Source: Neoarius graeffei (lineage: Eukaryota; Chordata; Actinopteri; Siluriformes; Ariidae). Taken from it: a stretch of DNA of 64,000 bases. The position numbers were made by a program, and so were the translations under genes. The stretch's first letter is position 1, and the number at the start of each line of letters is the position of its first letter. Shown in pieces: positions 22,590 to 33,884 of the stretch. Location: positions 5,859,001 through 5,923,000 of the forward strand of contig NC_083570.1 in the NCBI RefSeq assembly GCF_027579695.1. The letters run 5' to 3'. The notes beneath the pieces were generated by a model. The model searched no databases, was not told the DNA's origin, and saw only the letters and a list, made by a program, of their open reading frames with translations.

Positions 22590-22715
22590 ATTCCTATCAC
22601 AGAATTCCTTGAGGCTCTTTTTCAGATCTGAAAGAGAATTCCTCACTCCATCAAATGAAAATCTGGTCTGTATAATGCAGGAGACTGAAGTCCAGAAGCT
22701 AAAAGCTACAGAAAG
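22590..22715 (-). pseudogene. TRIM exon-4 remnant
   Basis: On the minus strand: [20 protein letters not shown], matching [20 protein letters not shown] in exon 4 of the TRIM gene at 12191. No neighbouring SPRY exon is found. The same remnant recurs in duplication unit 2 (27515-27625). Confidence 0.75.
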
Positions 22716-23283
22716 CAAATGAAATTCAATGCACACTTGTGATGTCAGACAATCCGAGGTCACAACAATTTTATCTAGGAGATTATAAATTATGAGTTGA
22801 TAATATTTATGGCAGTTAAAGTGTTAAAGTTCACTCAGGTTCTCTCTCTTGTGTGGATTCTAAGTTGTAAAAGGGGCGTCGGCTGAGTCAATGTTCACTC
22901 TTCTGATCTGATTTCTAAAATGTACTTTGACTTGTATTTCATTGCAGACAGAATGAACCCAAGATATTTCATGTTTTGTTGGTCAACTTCATTTCATTGT
23001 GAATACACATCCATAACTGAGTTTCAGACCTGCAACACATTCCAAAAAAAAAAATTGGAATGGGGCAATTTAGGGCAAGTAATGAGTTGCAACAATTGAT
23101 GATGACCTTTGTCCTTAACAAGATTTAAGCGCTTTTTCACTCATGGACACAGAAACACACATTTCAGTGTTTCTGTTGAACATTTTCCATTAAAAACAAA
23201 ACATAGCTACTGGTTATATTTCCACATGAAATCAATTCATCTATTGTTAGCAAGCTATGTTTGCTAGTGCTGAAGTGGAAGCG
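22716..23283. other. AT-rich end of duplication unit 1
   Basis: Contains part of a dispersed repeat (TTGCAGACAGAATGAACCC... GGGGCAATTTAGGGC). Compared with unit 2, the stretch equivalent to 27832-28322 is absent; the join falls at the shared motif TGATT. Confidence 0.6.
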
Positions 23284-23875
23284 TTTGCTACAGGTGCAAG
23301 AACATCAATCCCACCTGTCCAACAGAGGGACACAACTAAGGGAATCTGCACCGGGAGATAAAGTCCTCATTTTATTGCCCCTGTCAAGCTCAAAATTATT
23401 CACCAAGTAGCAAGGGTCCTTTGAGGTCACATGGCAAATTGGGGAATTGACTATGAGGTTAGGCACATGGATAGGGGAGATGCATGCCTACCGGTAATTG
23501 ACCACTACACTAAATCGTCACCCTTTCATTTGGGATGTTTGGGGCCCCAGCAACATTTCAGCATCTCATGGACAGAATCCTCCATCCCCACAGGGCATAT
23601 GCTGCTGCCTATTTAGATGTCATCATTATTTATAGTAATGATTGGCAGTGGCAGTTACAACATCTAAGGGCCGTCCTGAGGTCACAGAGGTGCATGGGAC
23701 TCATGACAAACCCAAAGAAGTGTGCAATCGGGCAGGTGGAAGTATGGTTTCTGGGCTTCTACTTAGGTTATGGGTAGGTGCGTCCCCAAATTGATAAGAC
23801 TGCAGCAATTGCGGCCTACCCAAGACCTAAGACCAAAAAGGGGATGAGGCAGTTTATGGACCTGGCTGGCTATTA

Positions 23876-24535
23876 GGCTAGCCACACACTACGCCGATTT
23901 TCAGCGTACCGAGCCAACTGAAGTCGCGAGTCAGGCTTAAAGACTAATTTTCAATGGTACCGACTCATCTCACAGCCGATTCGAAAAACTAATCGGGAGC
24001 CAGACTGATCGGCGAGAGTCACTAGCAATAGCCAATCATATCTTTCGCATATAACACATGACATCATTAAACACAATTTCTAGTGCGAGAAGTACGTGTT
24101 GGTAGCTTTATCCATAGACACAGTGGGCTGGAAAGCCACTCTGTTCAAGTTGTGTGGCTGAATTCCAAATCGCTTTAACTCCCCTATATAAGTGCACTAT
24201 TTAAGGTTGGAAATAATAGCTCATGCAGCCTAGATAGTGCGCTACATATTCCATGTTGTGTCATTTGTAATTCAGCCTGTAGCATCTTCAAGTGTTGGAT
24301 TTAAGAGTAACTATATCCAATAGCCAATCACAAAGCTATTAAGTTGTCATGTGATATTTAGCGGAATGTTTGTTATGATGCTTAGTTCGCATAATCTCGT
24401 TTGGTGTCGCTTCAATCACGACTGCACTCGTCAACAGTCGTGAGTTAGTCTGGGATATGTGCGTGCCCTGTCGGGAGTCGGCTCTGAAATGGGTCAGTTT
24501 GGTACTGCGTGGATCGGCGTAGTGTGCGGCTAGCC
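23876..24535. mobile_element. PIF/Harbinger-like MITE with TTA target duplication
   Basis: Ends GGCTAGCC(A/G)CACACTACGCC are inverted at both sides and flanked by TTA. Unit 1 shows the nearly unfilled site (GGCTGGCTAATAAAGGTGG) at about 20840. The 660-bp interior is non-coding. A TWA-type 3-bp duplication fits Harbinger. Confidence 0.8.
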
Positions 24536-25371
24536 TTAAAGGTGGTTCAAGTCTAATTTTTTGGACATCACCAGCCCCCTGGCTGATCACACTAAAAGGG
24601 GGCACCAGATCTGATACACTGGAAGGAGCCATGCAAAAGTCTTTTGCTCAGGTTAAAGCAGTTTTGTAGGGAGGCTCACTGTTGCATTCTCCTGACTTTT
24701 CTGACCTTTTTTTTTTTTTTGCAGATCAACACATCGGACAGAGGGCTGAGGGCAGTTTTGTCTCAGGTGGTGGAAAAGGAGGAGCACCCTGTGCTGTACA
24801 TCAGCTGCAAGCTTTCGATGTGAGAGAGTAAGTACAACACCATTGAGAAGGAATGTCTGGCCATCAGGTGGGTGGTCCTCACTCTCTGGTATTACCTGCT
24901 TGGATGCCCCTTCATCATCTGTTCTGACAATTCCCTGCTTCAATGGCTCCACCGCATGAGGGGATCTAGCTCTTCAGCCCTTCAAGTTTGAGGTGGTCCA
25001 CAGGCCGGGGGCACAAATGGTGATGGCAGATTACCTCTCCCACCAAGGGGGAGTCAGCTGCAGGTCGGACAACTCCCCAGGCTGAGTCAGGTGGTGGATG
25101 TATGTGGCAGTGAGGGTGTGGTTGAGCATCGGCTGTGAATGGCAAGGAGTCAGGTTGACCCAGCAGGGAACATGTGATGAGTTACACCTGTGTCTAATTA
25201 GTGACTGTCTATTACTGTGTCTCTGTGTGTCTTTCAGATAGCCGAGAGAGAGAGAGAGGGCACGCGCGTGCGCTGTGTTCCCAAACATGTGGTTGTGCTT
25301 GTGTGTGAGTTGTAAAGGCACTGAAAAGTGCACTGTGTGAAAAATAAAATGCACTTTCTTTGAACTGTCAT

Positions 25372-26626
25372 TAGCCCAAGAGCATAGCTCAAAATTGAGT
25401 CCAACCCGGAACAAATTAGTAACAAGCTGAATTTTTCAGAATATGTTCAGAATACCCTTAGGAATAACATACTAAAAGTCCCCGGGAATCCACCTTGTGC
25501 TCTCTGAGAAATTCAAGATGGCGTCCAAAATGGCTGCCGATTGGAGATTTTTCAATATCTCAAGGATAAAATATAATATAAATGCAATTAAAATGTTAAA
25601 TTATATGTTCTCTCATACAAGCAATGCAAATTCACCATTGTCACACTGTTAAAATTAAAATTAACCAAGATTACAAGGTCATTAATGTGGAAATTACATG
25701 GAATTTGATGGTTGACATGATTGACAGATTAGCTTAGTAGGCTACCTACATACATGAACATAATGTAAGACAACAATTAGACATCAATTTCCTTAATATT
25801 TAGTGCATCTTTAAGCTTTGATAAAATATTAAAGGGAAATTAAATTTGAGAACTCTATCTTCTAAAACTACAATGGCAAGCTGTTTCAGTACACTTCTTC
25901 AACATTCCGGTGACTTTCATGACAAAAAGGTCTGCCTCAATAAAACCTCTTGCTTATAAACAATGAGTAGACTTAAACACTTCTCAGTGCCTCAGTTGTA
26001 ATGCTTGGACCTTTGTTGTACCATCAATGAAGTAGGGAATTTATTCAAGCTTGTTTAAGGGTGGAAAAAAATTAATCTTTGAGTTTCTAGCACCAGTCTT
26101 TACTACTAGCAATGCCAGTGTGTTCGGACAAAAAATGACTAAACTCAGCATGACCTTTTAACATGCCATTTTTCATTTTACACCACCAATTTACTTTAAT
26201 TAATATTAATGAAAATAAGTGCTCCAACCCCTAGTAATTGTGTTTGTTGTTTTGTGAACAGAATAGGACGATACGGAGTGAACGAGTAACCAATGGATCC
26301 ACATTATACACAAATATACTGTTATAATAATGTGTACATTGTTATTATATAATGTTAATACTACACACATGTTGGAATTTACTCTCTTACCCTACAAAAC
26401 ATATATTCTGACCTTTTAATTGCATTAATATTTTGTTTTGAGCCTGAGATATGGGCAGATCTCCATTTGGCGGCCATTTTGGATGCCATCTTGAGTTTCT
26501 CAGAGAGCACAAGGGGGATTTCCGGGGACTTTTAGTATGTTATTCCTAAAGGTATTCTGAACATATTCTGAAATTTTCAGCTTGTTACTAATTTGTTCCG
26601 GGTATAACCCTATTACTCCTGGGCTA
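25372..26626. mobile_element. long-TIR element inserted in the fossil LTR, CAT target duplication
   Basis: Inverted ends of about 200 bp (TAGCCCA(A/G)GAG... CCCGGAACAAATTAGTAAC...) surround an AT-rich core. CAT flanks both ends, and the empty site ACTGTCATGCCTGTC is kept in copy 1 at about 21687. Each terminal repeat carries AAGATGGCNTCCAAAATGGC, which resembles a YY1 site. No transposase frame is present. Superfamily is unassigned. Confidence 0.85.
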
Positions 26627-26754
26627 CATGCCTGTCTCCCAGTTCCTCATTGCCCAAGCTTAAAAGTTGTTACACTTCCTTTTTGGACAGTAAAGTTTTA
26701 ACTTCAGAAGGTGGACACAAAGTCCTCCAAAAACAAAAAAAAATTAAGGCATAT

Positions 26755-27110
26755 GTCGGGCGGCACGGTGGGTAATAGTTAGCACTCTCGCCTCACAGCA
26801 AGAAGGTTCTGGATTTGAGTCCAGTGGCCGATGGGGACCTTTCTGTGTGGAGTTTGCATGTTCTCCCCGTGTTTGTGTGGGTTTCCCCCACAGTCCAAAG
26901 ACATGCAGGTTAGGCTAATTGGTGGCTCTAAATTGACCGTAGGTGTGAATGTGAGTGTGAATGGTTGTTTGTCTCTGTATGTCAGCCCTGTGATGATCTG
27001 GTGACTTGTCCAGGGTCTACCCCACCTCTCGCCCATAGTCAGGTGGGATAGGTTCCAACTCATCCATGACCCTGCACAGGATAAGCGGCTATGGATAATG
27101 GATGGATAGA
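26755..27110 (+). mobile_element. V-SINE/DANA-like SINE, copy 2
   Basis: Same family and same genomic position as copy 1 (21822). The head GGGCGGCACGGTGG is better kept here, while part of the core (the segment with CCTCCGGGTGCTCC) is missing. The tail is GGATGGATAG. Confidence 0.8.
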
Positions 27111-27514
27111 GGCTAATATTCCTCAAAACTTGCTTCTTGACTGTTACTTTAATTCTCTCCTCCCTAGTTTGTGATTTTCTCTCCAGCAAGTGGGTGCTCC
27201 AATTAAATTAAGTGGATGTGAGGTGACAGGAATTAAACACCATCTGCACAAACACATGGAAAAGGTAAAGTGGGTTCTTTGCATCAAGTCAAAACCCCAC
27301 TATTTTGCCACCCTCAAGATGAATGGGCCGTGTCATAAAGGTGACAAATAAATGTACCAGTTAAATCTGAACTGCTCCCCCTCCCTCCCAAAAAAAGTTA
27401 TCCCCAGTCATCACTGCACTCTTTGTCTCAGTCTATATGTCTACATTTCAAAAAGAAATATCTCTATGTAGCTTAGGAAATCTTATTGCATGTTATAATG
27501 CTGTAAATATTCCT

Positions 27515-27625
27515 ATCACAGAATTCCTTGAGGCCCTTTTACAGATCTGAGAGAGAATTCCTCACTCCATCAAATGAAAATCTGGTCTTTATCATGGAGG
27601 AGACCAAAGTCCACAAACTAAATCC
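27515..27625 (-). pseudogene. TRIM exon-4 remnant, unit 2
   Basis: Paralogue of the remnant at 22590. The motif for [11 protein letters not shown] is still readable on the minus strand, but the rest has decayed. Confidence 0.65.
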
Positions 27626-27984
27626 TGCAGAAAGCAAATGAAATTTAACACACGCTTGTGATGTCAGACACTCTGAGGACACAGCAATTATATCTACGAG
27701 ATTATGAATTTTGAGTTGATAATATTTATGGCAGTTAAAGTGTTAAAGTTCACTCAGGTTCTCTCTCTTGTGTGGACTGTAAGTTGTAAAATGGGCATCG
27801 GCTGAGTTAATGTTCACTCTTCTGATCTGATTACGAGGAACACTGAGTAACAATATGTTTACTCAACAGGTCTCTCATAATATAAAGTTCAATTTCACTC
27901 TTGCAGTCTTGAATCACAATTTAAATCTTCTAACTGACCAAACCTGTTAAATCTCAATGAGAAAAATAACGAGGATGAGTTTCC

Positions 27985-28150
27985 ACTTGTTTCTCAGCTC
28001 GTTCTGTTGCAACCGAAATACATTTATCCAACATGCACAAGGAGAAACACACAAGAAAATTCTCATGGAAGAGTGAGTAAAGCACAAAGAGAATCTTTAA
28101 TTTTGTTGAGACTTCAACTGCTGTATGCTTTTTCTAACCAGGTTCAATCC
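27985..28150 (-). pseudogene. decayed TRIM exon-1 (B-box) remnant
   Basis: On the minus strand LRKHTAVEVSTKLKIL corresponds to L(K/R)[15 protein letters not shown], and VATERAEKQ at the exon edge corresponds to AAERAEKQ, both in exon 1 of the full TRIM genes. The order and spacing fit an exon 1 upstream of the exon-4 remnant at 27515, so this was once a minus-strand TRIM gene. Confidence 0.5.
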
Positions 28151-28264
28151 AGTGCAGCTGGAATGAAGATCTTGATCACCTCCAAGCTGCTTTCGACACC
28201 ATCATCACTTCCTCATGGTTTATCTCAGTAACTGCTGCTGTTCCACACAAGCACCAGAAGAGAG

Positions 28265-28570
28265 AGCAAAAGATTTTACAACCCCAAATCAGAAAAAGTT
28301 AGGACAATAAAAAAGAAAGCAGTGATTTCTAAAATGTACTTTGACTTGTATTTCATTGCAGACAGAATGAACCCAAGATATTTCATGTTTTGTTGGTCAA
28401 CTTCATTTCATTTGTTAATACACATCCATAACTGAGTTTCAGACCTGCAACACGTCCCCCCCCCAAAAAAAAAAAAAAATGGAACGGGGCAATTTAGGGC
28501 TAGTAATGAGTTACAACAATTGATGATGACCTTTGACCTTGACAACATTTCAGCACTTTCTCACTAATGG
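28265..28570. repeat. dispersed CAACCCC-type DNA repeat
   Basis: ACAACCCCAAATCAGAAAAAGTTAGGAC followed by CCTGCAACACGT and a poly-A/T stretch with GGAACGGGGCAATTTAGGGC. It resembles the abundant fish repeat that begins CAACCCCAATTCCAA and contains CAACACGTTTCAAAAAAGTTGGGAC. It is non-coding; class is uncertain. A truncated copy lies at 22905-23100. Confidence 0.45.
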
Positions 28571-28648
28571 ATGCACAAACACACATTTCAGTGTTTCTAT
28601 TGAATGTTTTCTATTAAAAACAAAATATAGCTACTGGTTTTATTTCCA

Positions 28649-28985
28649 TCCATCCATTATATGTAGTCGCTTATCCTGTCCTACAGGGTCGCAGGCAAGC
28701 TATTCCTATCCCAGCTGACTATGGGCAAGAGGCCGGGTACACCCTGGACAAGTCGCCAGGTCATTGCAGGGCTAACACACAGACAACCATTCACACCTTC
28801 AGTCAATTTAGAGCTACCAATTAGCCTAACCTACATGCTTTTGGGGAAACCGGAGCACCCAGAGGAAACCCATGCAGACAGCATGCAAACTCCACACAGA
28901 AAGGCCCTCGCCGGCCACTGGGATCGACCCCAGGATCTTCTTGCTGTGAGGCGACAGTGCTAACCACTACACCACCATGCCACCC
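28649..28985 (-). mobile_element. V-SINE-like SINE with 13-bp target duplication
   Basis: Reverse-oriented SINE flanked by GGTTTTATTTCCA at 28636-28648 and 28986-28998. Unit 1 of the segmental duplication has the unfilled site GGTTATATTTCCACATG at 23213. The insertion therefore came after the duplication. Confidence 0.9.
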
Positions 28986-29057
28986 GGTTTTATTTCCACA
29001 TGAAATCAATTCATCTATTGTTAGCAAGCTATGTTTGCTAGCACTGAAGCAGAAGCG

Positions 29058-30067
29058 TTTACATTATATTTTACTTGCCAATATTAGCAGGGAGCTGTGT
29101 TTAGTTCATTAGTAGTGGTTTCAGTACCTTCACTTACTCCACTTACCCACTGTGAAGAACATGCTCTGTGTTTGCATATGTGTCCAAACCAGAGAGTTAC
29201 CATAAGATCCCATTTTCTGGTTCCTGGGTTAAAGTCATGGGAAAAAGAAAGTATACTCTTCTTTTCTAGGTAGAACCAATTCTTTGTTGTTTTTTTTATT
29301 TATTTATCAGGGCCAAAATAACAATTGTGTGGTCCTTACCAAGTTCTATCAACAACCAAATAACCTCAGATCACAAAAAACAAACAAAAAACCCACAAAA
29401 TATTTCAATATGTAGGCCTTTTTTCCCCAAAAAAAGTAAACCAACATTCAGAAACCGGATCGGAAAAATATGTACACTATAATTCAGTAACTTGTACTAG
29501 AACCATTTTTAACAACAAAACCTTATTAAATAACTTCACAAACAGCAAATGGTTTCTGTCGGAGTTTATCAGTTTGGAGAAGGGGGTTGGGGGAGTGGCG
29601 TGATGGAATCTCCTTTCTCAGTGAGTCTCAAACAACATATATTTGAAAATGAGAACGGTTTCACAAACTCGCACTCAAGGGTGGGGCCTGGGAGAGGTGG
29701 GCTGCTCACCTCTGGTAAGAGCGGGTTAACATTTTTTTTTTTAAATTAATGTTTGATGATGTAGAGAAGTACCAAATTGGTGACTCTACATCAGCATCGG
29801 CCTTGTGAGTTTTAGGATGATTTGAACCAGTAGGTGGCATTTTAAACCATTTTCAACCAATAAAATGCTGGCGTTTATAAAGATGGTCATTTTGTCAATG
29901 TTAAAAGTGCACTATGTTCAGGGGTGGATCCAGGAAAATGGGAGGGGGGCGTCAACCCTGTAAGGCTGGGGATCTGGGGGCCGCCAGAGTCCCCTGGAAG
30001 CTCTGCAGTTTTTAAATGCCCGGAGATGCATTTTGAGCTGTTAGAGACATGTTGTAAGTGAAATCTC
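29058..30067. other. no gene recognised
   Basis: AT-rich sequence with poly-A/T runs. At about 29925-30045 lies CAGGGGTGGATCCAGG... GGGGGCCGCCAGAGTCCCC, which looks like an end of a hAT-type repeat; no matching other end with a duplication was found. Confidence 0.4.
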
Positions 30068-30442
30068 ATCTCATCTCATTATCTCTAGCCGCTTTATCCT
30101 TCTACAGGGTCGCAGGCAAGCTGGAGCCTATCCCAGCTGACTATGGGCGAAAGGCGGGGTACACCCTGGACAAGTTGCCAGGTCATCACAGGGCTGACAC
30201 ATAGACACAGACAACCATTCACACTCACATTCACACCTACGGTCAATTTAGAGTCACCAGTTAACCTAACCTGCATGTCTTTGGACTGTGGGGGAAACCG
30301 GAGCATCCGGAGGAAACCCACGCGGACACGGGGAGAACATGCAAACTCCACACAGAAGGGCCCTCGCCGGCCCCGGGGCTCGAACCCAGGACCTTCTTGC
30401 TGTGAGGCGACAGCGCTAACCACTACACCACCGTGCCGCCCC
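30068..30442 (-). mobile_element. V-SINE-like SINE with 14-bp target duplication
   Basis: Full-length reverse-oriented copy flanked by GTAAGTGAAATCTC at 30054-30067 and 30443-30456. The head on the minus strand reads GGGCGGCACGGTGGTGTAG with B box GGTTCGAGCC; the tail is ATGAGATGAGAT. It is the best-preserved of the four copies. Confidence 0.92.
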
Positions 30443-31819
30443 GTAAGTGAAATCTCTTAAAGAAAATTATCAAATCAAAAATGGTTTAAAATTAGGAACT
30501 TTCAAAACCATTTCATTCGTCACTGAAAATGATATTGTTAGAGTTGCAGGTATATGCATGGAACTATATGCGTTACAACTGATATATGGTCATATTTATG
30601 AAAGTTGCATTGTCATATAATGCATCACCACATGACACACTACAGTGTAGTACACTGACCACAAAACACCTTCCATCAATAAATTATTACTGTTTTAGCA
30701 ACTGCAATCTGAGCTCACTGGGGAATTTTAAGCAGACTGTCACAGGACAGAAAATTCTGAAATGTTGTCTGTCCATCCAAATTTCAACCTGTCCTACTGA
30801 TGGGCCAAAGACCCCGAACAATGTGGCCAGGGGTCCGGGGCCTGCCTTAGGGGCCCTGAAGCTGAAGGACTTTAGATGTCTGGAGATGCTTTTCAGCTAT
30901 TTCCAGACATATTTTTATGATCTTTAAAGGCCAAATTACACTTGACATTAGTTGCTAATTACATGACAAACTGAATCTAATTTACAAGAAAATGTCAGAA
31001 GATTCAAGAAGAACCTGCCTAAAGTTCTACCCAAGAAAACAATAACACACACAGGTCAGTTCCATGTCTAGAAAAAAACAGATGTGAGCCCCCCTTAAAT
31101 CTGCACCAGGTGTTGAATTTAGTAGCATCTCGCGGTGAGGTTGCAGATTGCAACCAACAGAATACCGCTCCTTACTCCTCCCTTTCCAAGCATGTATTAG
31201 AACCTTTTCCAATAAATTTGTGACATAAAAGTAAAATAAAACACCTTGTTTCTTCTTCCTCATCTACCTTTCTTCTTCTTCATGCTCCTCCCGGTGCTGG
31301 ATTCAAGCTTGCATTTGTAGAAACATGAAAAGCGAAAGGTGAAAGTCTTGGACCAGTGTTTAGTTTGTCTGTTCTGGGCTCCTGGTGCAACATGGTGGAG
31401 CTCTGTGAAAGAGGACCAGCTCATTCTGTAGATATGAAGAGCTCATTCTAAAGGCTCAAGTATACATCTGTGGACATGATCTGCACGTGGACTGTCCGCA
31501 CCACATATCAATATTTTTTTTTGTGTGTGTGTCTGCATGTACTTGTACATGTTGATTGTGCACATGCAAAACTGAGCATGCAGTAATACATCAATCCAGT
31601 AGTGGTAGTGCAGATGTATTCAGTGTGTGTGCACTAACACGTCTGCAAAATCAAATACACCTTGGAGACACCCATACACACATCCGTATGCATGGAAGTA
31701 TTCTTCGACCCTTAGCTTATGAAAATACAATGATTCGTACATACAGGTGATTATTCACGAATGTGTCTGCACATAATAGTAAACACTAATAGATCCCTTA
31801 AACCATACACAGTGCACCT
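30443..31819. other. no gene recognised
   Basis: At 30785-30930 GGGCCAAAGACCCC... GGGGTCCGGGGCC... CCAGACATATTTTT resembles the hAT-type scrap at 29925. Elsewhere the sequence is AT-rich with short TG runs (about 31510-31540). No supported gene. Confidence 0.4.
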
Positions 31820-31823
31820 TTAA

Positions 31824-32965
31824 GGCTGATGATACATGGGGCGACTTTTTGGGCAATGTTGCCGAGCAATTGTGCTTCGACACTTTCCCATTGACATTGG
31901 GCAACATCATTTCTATCTGAACGATTTTGATCATTTTTGGTCAACTTTGTAAGATAATCCAATCAGAATGCTAGTAGTGAATCACATGACCACCTGAGAG
32001 CTTCTGAAATTTTCAAAAAAGATGGCGGCATCTCCAGCAGTGGAGCGAAAAAATAGAGAGACAACTTGTAACTTTTTATGGTGGTAAGTTGTTGTGTGTA
32101 AACCCAAAGTGGTGAATTTACCTCATAAAACGCTTAGAAATCCAACAGACAGTTATTTTTATGCTCAGGTTGTAATTAAGAGATCGATTTTTTTTTTCAG
32201 CTAAGTGTAAACTGCTTTTAGCTAATTGAGTGAACTAGCGGTGGTTTTTGCTAACATAGTTAGCTGAAAGTTATCACTAGCTATGTATGATAACGTTAGC
32301 TCTCTTGCATCAAGTTAAAAATGATGGTCAGCTCGTGATTTTTTTTTTGTGAGTTGTAATAGAGATTGTCTAATTTATCATCTGATCTAATTCACACACA
32401 GAGCACGAGTACTTGTGGAACCCGAGGACAAAACAGTACAAACTTCGAGATTTAAAAAAGAAAGAAAGCCTTTCAGGAGCTCTGCTGCACCCTTTTCCTC
32501 CTCAGCAGCATCTCCTGCTCCATGTCCTTTTGCCTTTTTTGCTGAGATGAGAATTAAACGATGATGTTTTTGTGATGTTTGTCTCAGATATTAGTTACAG
32601 CATATGTGATTGAGGCTAGTAGCATTTTTAAAAAGATTTAATAAGTGTTTATTATTATTACCAGAATAATGCGGTTATTTTGACTCATAAAGGTTAAACT
32701 AATGGCAAATTATCTTTTGCCTAGAGGATCTATTCAGTTTCATTCCAGAAGTGATACTTACTTGAGTGAAATAAATAAAGGCTGAAGCCAAGACAAAAGT
32801 GACAGCTGCAAATGTTTCAGTGTCCATCTTTGTTGTGTCTGTCTCCCTGGCAACAGATTTGCTCTTATCTGATTGGTTGTTGCCAATTGTCTGTTGCCCT
32901 GGATCTCACCTGGTTGCCCATTGCCTGGCAACATTGCCCAAAAAGTTGCCACATGTATTATCACC
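31824..32965. mobile_element. inverted-repeat element with MADF-like exon pieces
   Basis: Left end GGCTGATGATACATGGGGC then GACTTTTTGGGCAATGTTGCC is mirrored at the right end (GGCAACATTGCCCAAAAAGT and then TGCCACATGTATTATCACC). TTAA borders both sides, so the duplication is TTAA or a 3-bp TWA. About 45 bp of each end pair. Interior exon-like pieces are listed separately. Harbinger (which carries a Myb/SANT or MADF-like second gene) or Kolobok are the candidate superfamilies. Confidence 0.7.
32022..32545 (+). pseudogene. two exon-like pieces of a MADF-like gene inside the TIR element
   Basis: Piece 1 (32022-32083) reads MAASPAVERKNRETTCNFLW and runs into a GTAAGT donor. Piece 2 (from 32402, after a CAG acceptor) reads EHEYLWNPRTKQYKLRDLKK and stops about 45 codons on. 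The pattern E..Y.LWNP....YK.R.....K is that of a MADF domain. Direct joining of the two pieces gives a stop, so an exon is missing or this copy is dead. Confidence 0.4.
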
Positions 32966-32969
32966 TTAA

Positions 32970-33884
32970 AGCGAGCCTGCCTTTCAGATTTTTCAAGTGT
33001 AGGTCATAAAACGAATTTTCCCGACACCCAGTTATTTTTGTTTAGTGACTGAAAGCTACTGAATTCGAATCTCAGACTTCCAATTTTATTAGTTTTTTTT
33101 AAAACAGAATCATGAATGAATTCATCTCCACGTGGCCCGAAATTCTCCGCTATTTTTTCCTGCTTCACCATGACCCAATTCAAGATACTACATCATGCAT
33201 CACGTGGTGGGCTTTCCCCGTTCGCACAAAGCAAATGGGATACAGATTTGAAACAGGAGAGAAAAATGGAGGACGTGAGTGTGCGAATGAAACATGAAAG
33301 ACCGACTACAATAACGGAAAGCGAGAAGAAAAGGTGTTATGCTATATATGAAGGAAAGGAAACGCAGGACCAAACTAATAAATATCAGCGGTCAGCGAGC
33401 ACCTCGGTGTGATCAGTAGTTCATTTAGCAACAGAATGATGGAACTGTCAGTGCACGGTCAGAAGTAAACCTGTAGATGGCAGTAATGCAACACTGTGGA
33501 TGCCAGCTGCCGTAAAACCCAAAAGAAGAAGAAAAAGAAGAAAGTAAACCTGCGTCTGCGCACACAGACTTCCTCTGTCTGCTTGACTGCACGAAGCGAG
33601 CGATTTCATGCACATTATTTGCTTTAATCCCCTCAAATTAAATAACTTCCCAGACACAGAATGGCCTGATATTTTGTGAGATATTACAAAAATAATTATA
33701 TATCACAATGACCACATTTCAGAGGGAACTAAATTTCACTGGTTTTATGAAATCGAAAGGTCATCTACTTTTATGCATTGTCTTATGTATTCAGCTGTGA
33801 CAATATGTCCATGAGAGAAACCTGTTCAGTTGTGACAGAAAGTGACCAAGTTTATCTGTTAACACTGATTTCAATACCAAAGAT
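32970..33884. other. probable repeat with a short unrecognised frame
   Basis: Abuts the previous element at a shared TTAA (TTAAAGCGAGCCTGCC). A 48-codon plus-strand frame at 33266-33412 (MEDVSVRMKHERPTTITESE) has no domain I recognise. Between 33455 and 33545 GCAGTAATGCAACACTGTGG resembles a short repeat also seen at 53300. No gene supported. Confidence 0.3.

Larger units (their letters stand above)
19671..23283 (+). repeat. tandem segmental duplication, unit 1
   Basis: Begins TTTGCTACAGGTGCAAGAAC inside the Gypsy fossil and ends ...GTGGAAGCG. The same order (Gypsy body, LTR, the flank CTTCCTTTTTGGACAG, SINE, TRIM exon remnant, AT-rich end) recurs at 23284-29057. Because non-repeat flanks are shared too, this is a genomic duplication and not two insertions. 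Confidence 0.85.
23284..26674 (+). mobile_element. Ty3/Gypsy fossil, copy 2, with two inserted elements
   Basis: A second copy of the fossil at 18982-21739, made by the tandem duplication. It has integrase tail, RT, RNase H-type sequence and one LTR (25103-26674 including an insertion). It is incomplete and broken in many places. A Harbinger-like MITE (23876-24535) lies in its polymerase part, and a long-TIR element (25372-26626) lies in its LTR. Confidence 0.8.
23284..29057 (+). repeat. tandem segmental duplication, unit 2
   Basis: Second unit of the duplication that starts at 19671. It runs from TTTGCTACAGG to ...AGAAGCG, the same end as unit 1 at 23283. It is longer because it gained two DNA elements and a SINE and kept a stretch (27832-28322) that unit 1 lacks. 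Confidence 0.85.

Noticed and set aside
30143-30460. 105-codon plus-strand frame (also 21832-22155 and 26779-27189)
   Set aside because: These are translations of SINE copies on one strand or the other, not genes.
33266-33412. 48-codon frame MEDVSVRMKHERPTTITESE as a small gene
   Set aside because: Short, no domain recognised, and the surroundings look like repeat; left as unrecognised.
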